DNA from: Lepidostoma basale
Lineage: Eukaryota > Arthropoda > Insecta > Trichoptera > Lepidostomatidae
Length of the DNA stretch: 64,000 bases
Direction: 5' to 3'
NCBI GenBank assembly: GCA_022606425.2
Contig: JAHDVF020000440.1
Coordinates: 744,001 to 808,000 of the forward strand
In this document: one piece after another, positions 1 through 9,800 of the stretch
How the letters are laid out: each line of letters starts with the position of its first letter
How positions within the stretch are numbered: the stretch's first letter is position 1
The notes under the pieces: generated by a model
The model's database searches: none
What the model was told of the DNA's origin: nothing
Seen by the model: only the letters and a program-made list of their open reading frames with translations
Made by a program: the position numbers and the translations under genes

Positions 1-389
1 AATATCCACCTTTTAAAAGCGAGCAGCTCTATAAAAAAGGAATGATTATAAAAATTACTTCTATATGAATATAATACGTTAGGGAGATAGTCCCTTATAC
101 GTAGGACTCGCGTGGCGAGGGCAGTAAAGCGAGGTAACGACAAAAACTTTACACAGAACGCCTGTTGCAAGCCCCAACTGCTTTATGGGGCATAACATTT
201 ATATTTCAAAAGAAAAATTACACGTTTTACGACACTAACGATCCGATTATGAAATTTTTTGCCACTGTGCCGCGCGCAACTCAAATATATATTCATCCGT
301 TTTCATCCACTCGAAATTCAAATATTATATTTAAAATTTAGAGTAAGCACTAATTGGACTGGATGCTGCGGTCATATACAAAAGGCACG
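1..389. other. AT-rich sequence, nothing recognised
   Basis: No coding region or repeat family is recognised before the first retrotransposon fragment. A moderately GC-rich patch near 105-150 has no open frame of note. Confidence 0.4.
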
Positions 390-1010
390 CCCACCATTAC
401 AATTTGGTAGAGATAGAACTTAATAAACTTAGAAACTTGAAAATACCGATCAACCTGAAACGAAAAGTCTATGAAACCTATGTTCTGGCAGGTTGGTATT
501 TTGGTCTTAAAACTGTATCATTGTCCAAACAAAGTGCCGAGAAACTACGAGTAACCCAAAGAGCCACGGAAAGAACCATATTAGGAATAAGCCTAAGAGA
601 CAGAGTCAGAAACGATACGGTGAGAGCAAAAATAAAGGTCATTGACATCATCCACCGGGTGCGACTCTAAAATTGCAATGGGCAGGTCACGTAGCCAGAA
701 GCTCAGATGAAAAATGGACAAGAAGAATGCTGACTTGGAGACCGTGGACGACAAAGAGAAGTGCAGGGCAACCGCAACCACGGTGGAAGGATGATCTGAA
801 CAGACATGTCGGAATAACCTGGATGCAGTCTGCACAAGACAGAGTCAGCCTCGCTCATTCACTTCCTTGGCCCGTCCCCCGTCCATCCGGGACTGTCATT
901 AATTGTTATTTGATTTACGAAAATCAAAGAGACACCAGACCACATTTAAGCTACTCTTTTTTTTTTAATGCTATTTCAAGACTAAAAATAGCCATGACGT
1001 TGTCCAACCT
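390..1010 (+). mobile_element. RTE-C: 3' part of a non-LTR reverse transcriptase ORF, broken
   Basis: Two overlapping frames (404-670 and 673-about 850) encode the region after the RT fingers and palm. It carries the motif string LRVTQRATER, then GISLRDRVRND, then LQWAGHVARSSD and WKDDLNRH, which is the usual C-terminal signature of insect RTE-type endonuclease-reverse transcriptases. The frame changes at about 668 (a stop after IIHRVRL, the domain resuming one frame over), so it cannot make the domain. There is no RT catalytic box in the fragment. It is closely related to the inverted pair at 47617-48500. Confidence 0.8.
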
Positions 1011-1234
1011 CTGATAGGAGAGGAATAAGAATAAGTTCATTCTTTATTTGCTATGTCACTGTTGATAATATCCGTATCATCAGCAAAGGCTTAGTTCGCG
1101 GGGTCTAAGAGACCACTCATAGAAGCTAGAGTTGGGCTTGTCCGTAGTGTTGCTGGTGTTACTGCAACAAGACGCATTACTATATTTTATAGAGGCATGC
1201 ATCTAAACAGAGCATACCTAATCGTGGGTTATTA

Positions 1235-1556
1235 AGTATTGTCTTCTACTTCTTCTTCTTCCTTATCGTATATCTTTGTGGTCTGTTTTCCAGAGTGTCG
1301 CTCCTCCTGTGAGATAGATTCCGAGCTGTCCTTCCATATTTTAGGAGGTCTTCCACGAGGACGAGTCCCATGAGGCTGATTATGCAATGCAATATAGGGG
1401 AGTCTGGTGGTGTCCATTCTTTGGACATGACCGTACCAGTCCCTTTTTTGCTGCTTGCTTCATCTTATAATATCCTCAACCTCACATATCTCTCTCTTTC
1501 TGGTGTTCCTCACGCGATCTCTTAGTGTCTTGCCTGCTATCGTCCTACTCCGAAGT
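1235..1556 (-). mobile_element. RTE-B: truncated 3' end with GAA-type tail
   Basis: Read on the minus strand this is a decayed C-terminal RT segment (RVRNT.., WYGHV-like, MDTTRLPYIALHNQPHGTRP, GRPPK.WKDS) followed by an AAGAAGAAG tail at the low-coordinate end. The same block recurs at 42340-42545 (+), 53543-53890 (-), 20362-20545 (+) and 27930-28095 (+). 5' truncation and the simple-repeat tail fit target-primed insertion of an RTE-like element. Confidence 0.75.
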
Positions 1557-3629
1557 ATTGTGATATTTTTTGGTTAGTAGGTACTCAGATGACTAAGATG
1601 AGAGTAAATTAATTTCAAAAACATGATGAGAAAGTAACTTTTTTACGTGAAAATATAATTCTAAGAACACTTATTATAAATATTTTAAAGCCCCTAGAAT
1701 TATAAATTGAAAACACATTTTATAGTGTGTGAATTAGTTTGTTTCATTGGCCATTTTATAAAATTATGTCTTAAGTCATTTGTATGAAATCAGTCGTCAT
1801 ACCAAAATGTTAAATTAATTAGTGGTTTAAACTATAAGAGATACAAAATATAATTGAGGGAAGGTGTGACGTGTGACCACAAAATTAATGTTAACATCAA
1901 AATTATATAACTCATAAACCTCCTTAGCTAACGCTAATATAATGAAATGGACTATGTAACAGGGTAATAGTAGAATGGAAAAAGTTAATACCGCTTTTTC
2001 AGAGGAATCACTCAACACTAAATAACTTTAATTTATTAAAATTTTATTTACCAAACTAAAAGCTTTTCAATTTGAAAAGAAGAGTCAACATTCAAATTTA
2101 ATATCTCCATGAAAAATAATCTGAAAAGCTACTTATTAGAAAGTAAGCTTAAGAAATAGGAATAAAATGTCCAGAATTGAAGGTATATACTATATAATTG
2201 AAATACTACGTGAAAGCTCCAGAGTATTGTATGAATAACACAAAAATCTTATTTCAATCGAGAAGTTAATAAATTGATTTTTTTAAACTTACTAACGAAA
2301 AGGACCAACCGCCTTAATATTCTACTCGTGTTATGGCATATTCAACATTCACATACCGTTTCGTAAACGCATGTCGATTTCTTCAACTCAAAAAATTCCT
2401 TCGAAAAATGTCTTCCTTTCTAATTTTGTGAAGCTAATACACGTCGTTTCTTGTAGTTTTAATATCTCAATAAATATTATAAATGTTAGATTAAGTCAAT
2501 TACTAAGTTATATATTAATGAATCAATTTAAACTATATTATAATAACACAAAATATAACTATTTCGCAAATAATAGGAATTTTATCTAAAATCGGAGACA
2601 TATCACTCACACATCAACGTGTCGCATGAGACTGTTTCGATTACTGATTGAGGAACTCTGCGACATATTTGCGAGAGCGAGAACGATAACTGTTAGTCGG
2701 GTTGTATCGATCAAATAGTAAGCGAACCGCTACGAAACTATTTACGTCGGACTCTCGTAGCTATAATATTCAGAGCGTGAGAAAGACAAAGATGTCAGTG
2801 TACTTGGACTGTTTGACTTCAATTGTTTTAAAAACTACGAAACAATAAATTTTACAAAAACATTTTATTATATTTTATATTTTAATTTTGAAGTTTTTAA
2901 TGATTTCGCAACACTGTAATGGGATGGAAAAATATACAAAATATATTACATAGGAACAACATGTAGAAAAAAACATGTCTACAAATAATACAATTAATAA
3001 CATAAATGTTTTAACTGTTAAAGAACATCACTGTACACATTTGTGCGTGGGATAAAAAAAACATTCATAACTAAAAAATACAGTATTTAATTAATTATAT
3101 AACAATGAACATTTAACTAAAAACGTCCTGTCAAGAAATTTCCAATAAATTAAAAATCCTTTTCAAAAAGCAATTAATTTTGGTTTCGTGAATACAGGAG
3201 GCTTACGGAAATCAAATCACTTTTCTACTAAGTGACTTCGAACTAAATTAGGAGGTGCTGTGTCCCGGGCTAATGCAAAATTCTTTGATGACCTATTTTA
3301 TTGGTTTTTTGGAGTGTAACAGTTTTCACGAAAAGGGAGAAAGCATTTACCTTAGAAGGAAGTATTAATTTTTGCCCTGTGAAATTCACTAAATTTTCCT
3401 TGAAAATGTCGTCAAAATGGAAAAGTAGATTTGCTGGAAAACGGGTGCTTTATTACATTTTGAAGGAGGAAATGAAGTTATAAAATAGAAGCAACGTAAT
3501 ACATTTAATGTCTGTTTTGCAATATCAGAGGTTTTAAGAACTTTATATATAAGCATTAATTTTAATTCTTAAAATAATAAAGTGAAATATTGTTTAAATA
3601 CAAAGAAAAAATGTTGAGAATTTCAAAAC
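1557..3629. other. AT-rich intron-like stretch, no gene recognised
   Basis: About 2 kb without a repeat family or exon I can name. The part at 2600-2830 is less AT-rich and lies among strongly AT-rich DNA, but has no long open frame. Short frames such as 3301-3483 show no known motif. Confidence 0.4.
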
Positions 3630-4165
3630 ACTAACTAACTAACCATCATGCCGTCTCCTAGGAGGAGTAGGCAGAAAGAATGGACCGCCACACTGTTCTG
3701 TCCTGACATACATCTCTCGCCTCCTCTATATTCATACATTGTGTCATGCACGAACGTCGATTTCTCCGACTCCTCACGTGACCGGCATTCAATATTTGAT
3801 TTATTTGATCGTGCCACGATTTTCTCAGCCTTCCGCTATTTCTAGCTCCGTTCACTTCGTTTACATATAACTTCTTGACCATTCTGTCTTCAGTCATTAT
3901 TTTCATGTGTCCAAACCATCTTAACGACCCTTTCATTATTTTTTTCATTACACTTTCATTTGCACAGCATTTACTTTTTATATTTGCATTTGACACTGAA
4001 TCATATACAGATTTAACAAACATTCGTCTTAGGGATGCAATTTCTATTGCATTTATTTAACTTTTATCCTTCGTTTGCCAGTTCCGTGCTTCATTTCCAT
4101 AAATAAGGGTAGGCACAAGAACATCATTGTGTTCCATTTCAAAACACACTTCAGTTATGTCACTA
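3630..4165 (-). mobile_element. RTE-A: truncated 3' end with GTTA tail
   Basis: The minus-strand frame 4023-3658 encodes VMKKIMKGSLRWFGHMK, then GRLRKSWHDQINQILN and a C-terminus ending near QDRTVWRSILSAYSS. This is the C-terminal end of a reverse-transcriptase ORF2. The 3' end is a GTTA microsatellite (CTAACTAACTAAC on the plus strand at 3630-3643). Homology continues upstream (high coordinates) to about 4145 in a degraded state. It belongs to the same family as 9192-9800, 13390-13975, 59107-59606, 61857-62380 and 62553-63066. Confidence 0.8.
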
Positions 4166-4174
4166 TTTTAACTT

Positions 4175-4502
4175 AACATTTTTCGTATCTCAATAGACGA
4201 AGATGTAAATTGTTTTTTTGGAAACAGAATATGGCGGTCGAGGCGCTTAAAGGACTTATGACCTGTCATTGTTTGGGTTAAGCGATTGCTTTATGTTAAC
4301 AACATTCCCCATTCCGCACTTCTTACCTAACGAATGACAGGTCATAAATCCTGTAAGCGCCTCGACCACCATATTCTGTTTCCAAAAAACAATTTACATC
4401 TTCGTCTCTATTGAGATACAATTAATCCTTAAAAATGACTAACCCGCAATGGTTTAAATCCAGTATTTGTATACATTCAAAATGTTGTAAACATTTTTCG
4501 TA
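4175..4502 (+). mobile_element. Family A hairpin retroposon, copy A1, with 13-bp target duplication
   Basis: The body 4188-4489 has inverted arms (about 4188-4285 and 4331-4416, both carrying GACAGGTCATAA or its complement and the end CTCAATAGA) followed by a 3' tail of about 70 nt (4417-4489) containing AAATCCAGTATTTGTATAC. It is flanked by a perfect direct repeat AACATTTTTCGTA at 4175-4187 and 4490-4502. Copies A2-A4 (23072-25050, 33087-33678, 55997-56547) have the same design with different 12-13 bp duplications. The arms are asymmetric here: the central section is shortened compared with A2. No coding capacity. Confidence 0.8.
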
Positions 4503-4505
4503 ACA

Positions 4506-4986
4506 TTTAAGGCCGTGCCACACTGCTTGACACAAGCTTTTCACAGGGGTGACCTTGGTGGTGAGCTGTGGAGCCCACGGTTGGTGTATTGTCCACACTT
4601 GGTTTAAAACAAGCTCTCCACAGGGGTCACCTTTGTGGAGCGATGTGGAGCCCACACTATTTAACGTTGTCGACTAGGTCCCTAAGACAGGGCATGTCCC
4701 TATACAGTTCAATAAATTCACTGGTCACTTCTTTTTCTCGCGTAGACACCATTTTCGTTCATACATCCGCACTCCACCGATGCCGCTATGCCCGCTATGC
4801 ATCTGACCTTGACTGGTGGAATGCGTGTTTACAACTGTGGAATGCGTGTTTACAACTGTGGATCCACACGCATCCTATACGCGTCCGTCCACAAATTTTG
4901 GTTTCAAACATGTGTCCACACAGTTTTAAACCGCCGGTGGAGACCGATGTGGAGAGCTTGTTTAAACCCGTATGGCACGGCTTTAA
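4506..4986. mobile_element. Non-autonomous inverted-repeat element, flanked by TTTAA
   Basis: Ends are GGCCGTGCCACACTG (4511) and TATGGCACGGC (to 4981), with sub-terminal inverted GCTCTCCAC-type repeats. The sequence TTTAA occurs directly on both sides (4506-4510 and 4982-4986), a likely target duplication. A 21-bp unit beginning TGGAATGCGTG is tandemly doubled near 4817-4860. Related copies: 17183-18050 and 52911-53173. Superfamily not identified. Confidence 0.7.
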
Positions 4987-5092
4987 TTCAAAAGTTCTCC
5001 ATGAAAATTAGCAATCAACATAAGTTGTTTAATACTGGTTTGAAGAATCGACCAGTTTAGGTGATGAAATATGTAATAAATAAAATGTGTAC

Positions 5093-5264
5093 CTGTGCTT
5101 TGGTAGGATGCGGCCCGCCTTGGAACTCGATGGTGCCGTAGGCGTCCGTGGGGGCCGCCTTGGTGTGCCTGGCGGCCTGCCAAGCCTCGGAGGGGGGCGG
5201 CGCCCCCGGACCCGCCCCCGTCCCGCCCGCGCAGTGCTGCGCGTATGATAGCCCGCACCAACAT
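5093..5264 (-). CDS. Trpm: Trpm channel, one internal exon (N-terminal region)
   Basis: This GC-rich 172-bp block in AT-rich surroundings is bounded on the minus strand by an acceptor (TTATTTCCAG before 5264) and a donor (CAG then GTACAC after 5093). Using the first base to complete a codon, the other 57 codons are open and read CWCGLSYAQHC near the start, then AWQAARHTKAAPTDAYG, IEFQGGPHPTKAQ at the end. The CxCG...H and PTDAYGTIEFQGG patterns are the conserved start of the TRPM homology region of TRPM cation channels (membrane channels for divalent and monovalent cations, in insects tied to Mg and Zn balance). The middle is Gly/Ala/Pro-rich and looks lineage-specific. The ATG-initiated frame that also spans this block is the wrong frame. 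The exon ends on a codon boundary, so the next exon should begin in phase 0 with the YVR-type continuation, which I did not find in 1-5092. Flanking introns are therefore long. Recognition rests on memory of the family; I am fairly sure. Confidence 0.85.
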
Positions 5265-5463
5265 CTGGAAATAATATGACATTTCGGTTTACAAAAGTGT
5301 AATGTGTACTTTAAACATTAGCAATATTGGAGAACGTACATCGTACATGTTTTGTTTTTTCTTCGTCTTAACTATTTTTTTATAACCTTTGGAATTGGAA
5401 AACTAAGCTGTGTATATTCCATTTAAATATTTTAAATATCTTAATAAAATATAAATATATTAA

Positions 5464-5503
5464 CATCGACATATTTCGGAGGTGACCTCCATCCTCAGGT
5501 GTA
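5464..5503 (-). ncRNA. Hammerhead-like motif, foldback family F copy F1
   Basis: On the minus strand: CUGAGGA (5498-5492), U, then a stem II GGAGG-UCA-CCUCC (5490-5478), GAAA (5477-5474) and UAUGUC ending at 5468. This fits the core and GUC triplet of a minimal type-I hammerhead. Stem I is weak (one good pair), so activity is doubtful. The element appears cut short at 5507 by the mariner-like insertion that follows. Confidence 0.5.
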
Positions 5504-5507
5504 AATA

Positions 5508-6009
5508 TAGGGTATTTTTTAGAGGTTTGGTTTTTAAACTGGCAACACTGTTTCTACAGACTGTCAATTTGATAGTTGATTAGTAGTAAGTACGTTTTGC
5601 CATTTCACCGTGAATAGAGTGACGTCAGAACAGCGCTTGCAGATTGTGCAAATTTATTTTGAAAATCATGGTTCGGTTCGCCAAACTTATCGTGCACTAC
5701 GTCAACTTTACGGTGGACATAATCGTTCATCGGTCAGTTATTCGGAAGACCATGGATGGTTTTCGCACCAGGTACACTCTAGTGGATAATACGCATCCAC
5801 AAAGACGACAATTGTCGAAAATTGGATTTCACGAATGTGCTTCATTCGAGCTAGCCGTGGCGCTCATATGCCCTAATCATATTTAAACAATAATGGCATA
5901 AAAATATACATTTAATAAAGTCAATATCATATATACTCGTATTACCATTATTATTAATTTTTTTTTTCATTTTGAATATGTATTGTATAACTCTAAAAAA
6001 AACATCCTA
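5508..6009 (+). mobile_element. Internally deleted mariner-like element with TA duplication
   Basis: Terminal repeats TAGGGTATTTTTTAGAGG at 5508 and the matching CTCTAAAAAAAACATCCTA ending at 6009, with TA on both sides (5506-5507, 6010-6011). Inside, about 5625-5870 encodes the N-terminal DNA-binding part of an IS630/mariner-type transposase in a broken frame: EQRLQIVQIYFENHGSVRQ, then TYRALRQLYGGHNRS and a TLVDNTHPQRR-like stretch. The catalytic domain is missing. A second deleted relative is at 41376-41775 (minus). Confidence 0.75.
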
Positions 6010-6179
6010 TATATAACTGTTAATCAGTGATGTCATGTATTGTGATACCATAAACAGCGCTTCATAATTTACCAGTTAATAATGTTGAAGTATCATAGGG
6101 TTTCGGCAAAAAAAAATGGACTTTTTGAAAAAGGTTATGTTGTAACCGAAAAATGTAATTAATAAGTGAAATAAAGTGT

Positions 6180-6430
6180 TGTTATACTAAGCGCAGTTAC
6201 ATTTCAAAATTGAATAAAACACTTTTTAAAAACACTTTGTATAAAACCACTTTATTTTGAGTAAGTAGCGGCAACCGGTTTCATTCTGTAATGAGCTATA
6301 TCAGGGCTATATACAAACAGTTTGTGCATACTTACAGAGTGAAACCGGTTGGTGCTCCTTACCTAAAATTAAGTGGTTTTATGCAAAGTGTTTTAAATTA
6401 GTGTTCGATTCAATTTTTAAATATGTCAAA
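6180..6430. mobile_element. Foldback family G copy G2
   Basis: Inverted arms around 6190-6295 and 6335-6420 (AAAACACTTTGTATAAAACCACTTTATTTT-type arms in opposite orientation), with ACCGGTTTCATTC in the left arm. On the minus strand the left arm holds a degraded hammerhead core (CUGAUAU in place of CUGANGA, then GAAACCGGUU). Relative of G1 at 18484-18902. Confidence 0.6.
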
Positions 6431-6490
6431 CCACAATGTATTGGCTTGTTACCAAAGCAGTTATATTTAAAACCACCCTACCTATTTTAA

Positions 6491-6547
6491 CGTACGTGAT
6501 ACGTTCAATTTGAGTGTACCATTCTACGATATCCCGTATCACGTACG
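6491..6547. repeat. 13-bp perfect dyad
   Basis: CGTACGTGATACG (6491-6503) is repeated as its reverse complement at 6535-6547 with a 31-nt spacer. Role unknown; may be a remnant of another foldback element. Confidence 0.5.
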
Positions 6548-6788
6548 GGCTTGAGAAAAAGTAATGTACCTAAAATGTACATGAGAGCAAGTCTTCATAA
6601 ATATGATAGTTTTACAAGGGGCAGGCGAAGTGTGCGGCCGAGTATTTGACGTTTCGTAATTTAAAAAAATAAAATTAGTATATAATTAAATTTCATTAAT
6701 AAAAAAACCTGCTGTTTTTTGCACGTTTCTCGGAAAATAACCCAAAGGTTGGGCGGTAAAACAAAGTAGTCATTTACTAAAGAAATTG

Positions 6789-7140
6789 AAAATATCTTTG
6801 TTTAATCCACAAAATATTAAAAACACGGTATGTTTAGGAGGGTACCTCCATCTTTAGTTGTTAAAATATAATAAAAACTAAACAAAGAAAGACTAATATA
6901 AAAACGCATTTAAAATTCGAATTAAATGCGTATTTATATTAATCTTTCTTTGTTAAGTTTTTATTATATTTTTACATCTGAAGATGGAGGTATCCTCCGA
7001 AATATGTCGTGTTTTTAAATATTTTTTTAATATTTTGTGGATTTAAATTAAACAAATATATTTTCACTTTCCTAATTATATTACTACGGAATTCTACAGT
7101 GTTAATGCCTTAGCGTTCAATAAAAATAGTAATTATTAAA
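6789..7140 (+). mobile_element. Foldback family F copy F2 with 3' tail
   Basis: Long inverted arms (about 6789-6905 and 6925-7065) around a short loop. After the right arm comes a tail with ATTCTACAGTGTTAATGCC (7092-7110). The same tail follows family E arms at 16431-16451 and 49428-49446, although the arms differ. The right arm carries a hammerhead motif (6974-7012); in the left arm the complementary motif is degraded. Confidence 0.7.
6974..7012 (+). ncRNA. Hammerhead ribozyme candidate (family F)
   Basis: Order along the plus strand: stem I 5' side ACAU (6974-6977); core CUGAAGA (6978-6984); U; stem II GGAGG-UAU-CCUCC (6986-6998), five perfect pairs; GAAA (6999-7002); UAUG then UC, giving the GUC triplet (cleavage after 7008); stem I 3' side GUGU (7009-7012) pairing with ACAU (one G-U). 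All invariant core bases of a type-I hammerhead are present. Stem III is the minimal two-pair form. Self-cleavage is inferred, not shown. Confidence 0.65.
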
Positions 7141-7690
7141 AAAATTGGTAAATATTTTTGTTTTCATATTTTTAATTTCAAATACAGGTTTTTAGTGATT
7201 TATGAAATGAAATATTACATAGCTAATAATTCAGAGAAAAAGTACAGAAAACGTATTTGTGGTGTTATAAATCCACACTTTGACGTGTTTCACCTTCCGC
7301 GTCTCCGCAGAAACTTTTCGTTATAAGTATGAAGTTTAATACATATATCAGTATTATAGGTGAAACGTTAGGAGGGGTGTTAATCCAGAGCAAAAATATG
7401 GACCCGCCGTCGAACTGCGTCTAGCTGAAGCGAAATTGAATTATTTGATCTCGCCTATCCTTGAAGGCAAATAAATCTTTGACGATCCCGAGCGACACGA
7501 TCATCTAAGGGATAGTTTACAGGATGATAAAAAGGCATTTTATTTTATATTTTCTTAATACATTACATTTTACACCTTGCCAAAGCACAGATTTAAACGA
7601 GGCATTGAATAGATTGCCTTGTCTAATCGGTGGTTTAAGAAATTTACGAGTATATACTTCTAAAATAAATAAAAACAAACTGCAGTTATC
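7141..7690. other. Unique sequence, nothing recognised
   Basis: No exon or repeat identified. The part at 7380-7510 is richer in GC and CpG than its surroundings, but all frames are short. Confidence 0.35.
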
Positions 7691-7694
7691 TCCG

Positions 7695-8130
7695 GATGTC
7701 TAAGGGACACTGTCTGGTACAATAAGCATATGCTAGGATAAAGCAAAGTTAGAATTTATAAAACATGCATCAGGCCCATAACGACACACGGAATCAAAGC
7801 AAGAGCAGACACTGTCAGAACCAAACATCTCTTAAGAGTAGCAAAAAAGATAACATTGCGACCTATTGTGTAAGTAGTTCGCAAATCCTGCAAAATTGAA
7901 GACATAGTGTGATGGAGTAGGCAGAGAAGACGATTCTGGAGGGACCACATCGAGAGAATGGATCCAGCAAGAATTCCTTATATCGTGATGCACGAGACTC
8001 CAGAGGGCCGTCGACCACCAGGACGACAACCAAAGAGATGGAGAGAATGCTCGTCGTCTTCATTACGGGAAGAAAGTTGATATCCTGCTTAAACAGATCG
8101 CAAGATCTATAATCAGAAGAAGAAGAAGAT
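7695..8130 (+). mobile_element. RTE-B: truncated C-terminal RT fragment with AGAAGAAG tail
   Basis: Decayed frames read IYKTCIRPITTHGIKARADT, then RQRRRFWRDHIERMDPARI, then PPGRQPKRWREC and an (AGA)n tail at 8117-8131. Stops interrupt the frame (for example near 7875 and 7912). Same arrangement as 29858-30445 but more diverged. Confidence 0.75.
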
Positions 8131-8187
8131 ATACTTTGATATACGCTTACACTCACCAAATCGGCTATAAGAAATCTTAGTGTATAT

Positions 8188-8515
8188 TATTATTATTATT
8201 TATGATGACATATATTTTAAGTGAGCCGTTTTGTGAAATCAATTACTCCAAGGGCGCACAAGGAAAATACTGACCGCACAGTGCAGTCTTTAGAAGTTTC
8301 TTAAATTTAACATCACTATCCTCATACTTAATACTAACATGGAGGTTATTCCATGCCAACAGACGCGCAATGCTGAAAGCACGATCTGAGAAACTTGCTT
8401 TATTAGCTCTGAATGAAATCGTAATGTTGTTCGCAATTGGTTCTACTGATCGGAGTGAACGTTGCCTTTTCGTTGACATGTGGAGACAAGCTAACCGAGA
8501 AAGCAAATACATAAG
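8188..8515 (-). mobile_element. L2/CR1-like non-LTR 3' end
   Basis: The minus-strand frame 8512-8243 reads FSDRAFSIARLLAWNNL and VKFKKLLKTALCGQYFPCAPLE, the very C-terminus of an L2/CR1-type RT ORF. A TTA/ATT simple-repeat tail lies at 8188-8202. Related tails: 27200-27440, 31687-31850, 56840-57010 (all minus) and 54661-55040 (plus). Confidence 0.7.
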
Positions 8516-8825
8516 AAACCCAAAGAAAAATCATTTTCACATTTAAGACATTCACCTAGTATCCAACACCATGTATTTTGAATGATATTATATTCCATTA
8601 TACGTGATATTATTGCTCCTGATTCATACTATATATTTCATGGAAAGGACGTGCAAGGACCAAAACCCAAACCTTTCTTTTATTATTTATTATAACCCAA
8701 ATACACTGATGTTGCAAAAAAGTGATTAAATTTATTGTTGAGGTTAAGATATGAATTTATAGTATTATATCATAGTAAAGGAATCAATTACAGTGATATG
8801 AACCTATAATTGAAGATAAATATAT

Positions 8826-9062
8826 ATTAATTATTGTTTCTTAAACGATGATGTAAAACTCCATATTAAATAATGAATACGAATGAAAACGTAAGTTTTC
8901 TAGAAGTTTTGTTATATTTTATGGGAATGACATATTTCGCCCTTTTAAGGCATTTTCAAATATGCCTTAGAAGGGCGAAACATGTCATTCCCATAAAATA
9001 TAACAAAACTTCTAGAAAACGAACGTTTTCATTCGTATTAGATACAAAATTGGATTAATTAT
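8826..9062 (-). mobile_element. Foldback family B copy B1
   Basis: Near-perfect arms (8875-8960 and 8968-9047) containing GGGAATGACATGTTTCGCCC-type sequence, plus a single-copy 3' tail at 8835-8872 (ATGATGTAAAACTCCAT). ATTAATTAT occurs on both sides (8826-8834, 9054-9062), a possible 9-bp target duplication. GAAACATGTC, the 3' half of a hammerhead core, is present but the CUGANGA half is degenerate. Confidence 0.7.
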
Positions 9063-9191
9063 ATATCAATGTATGAAGAAGAGTACAGTAAAACTTCGAT
9101 ATAACAGACCTGCATTTAACGAACTTTAGATATAACGGACAAAAAATCCAGCAAATGTAAAAAAATTAAAAACGTCCTGTTAATATTATAC

Positions 9192-9800
9192 ACAAACAAA
9201 CAAACCATCACGCCGTTTCCCCGCAGGGTTAGGCAGAGAGAATGGACCGCCACACTAGTCTATCCTGGCTAACCTCTCTAGCTTCCTCCACATTCATACG
9301 AGTCATACACGCACGTCGATTCCTCCGACTTCTAACATGACCAACCTTTAAAATTTGATTAATTTGGTCATACCATGTTTTCCTCGGCCTGCCTCGACTC
9401 CGTACTCCATTTACATCATTAACGTATACTTTCTTAACCATTTTTTCTCCATCCATGCGTTCCATATGTCCGAACCATTGCAGCGATCCTTTCATAATTT
9501 TGTTCATAATACCTTCTTCCGCTCTACATTCCTTTCTTATATCAGCATTTGAGATTCTGTCGTCATGCTTAAATTCAAGTGTCGCCGCATGCGAATTTTT
9601 TTTAGCGGCCATGATAATCACGTCATACGTCTAGCACTAGAATTTTAGTATATTTAAAAAAAAAAATAATAACGTATTTTCATTTTTGTGAACACTTTCA
9701 TTCGCACCGCATTCACTTCATAAATTTTCATTCGACACTATATCATACAGAGTTTTTCTACACATTTGTCTAAGAGATCTCATTTCAAGATCATATTTAC
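9192..9800 (-). mobile_element. RTE-A: 3' end in two pieces
   Basis: Frame 9621-9229 encodes MNKIMKGSLQWFGHMERMDG, RGRPRKTWYDQINQILK and a C-terminus QDRLVWRSILSA. The homology is interrupted at about 9572 by about 120 bp of unrelated AT-rich DNA and resumes at 9690-9800. The GTTA-type tail is reduced to a diverged ACAAACAAACAAACC at 9192. Confidence 0.75.

Noticed and set aside
4188..4489. Family A as an ordinary MITE
   Set aside because: The 12-13 bp, copy-specific target duplications and one-sided tail do not fit TA, TTAA or 8-9 bp cut-and-paste signatures.
4983..5282. ATG-initiated 99-codon frame over the GC-rich block
   Set aside because: It is the wrong frame of the Trpm exon; the conserved residues appear only in the frame that begins one base later, and the splice sites bound that frame.
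7380..7520. Possible exon in a GC-richer patch
   Set aside because: All six frames close quickly and no splice-site pair bounds an open stretch.
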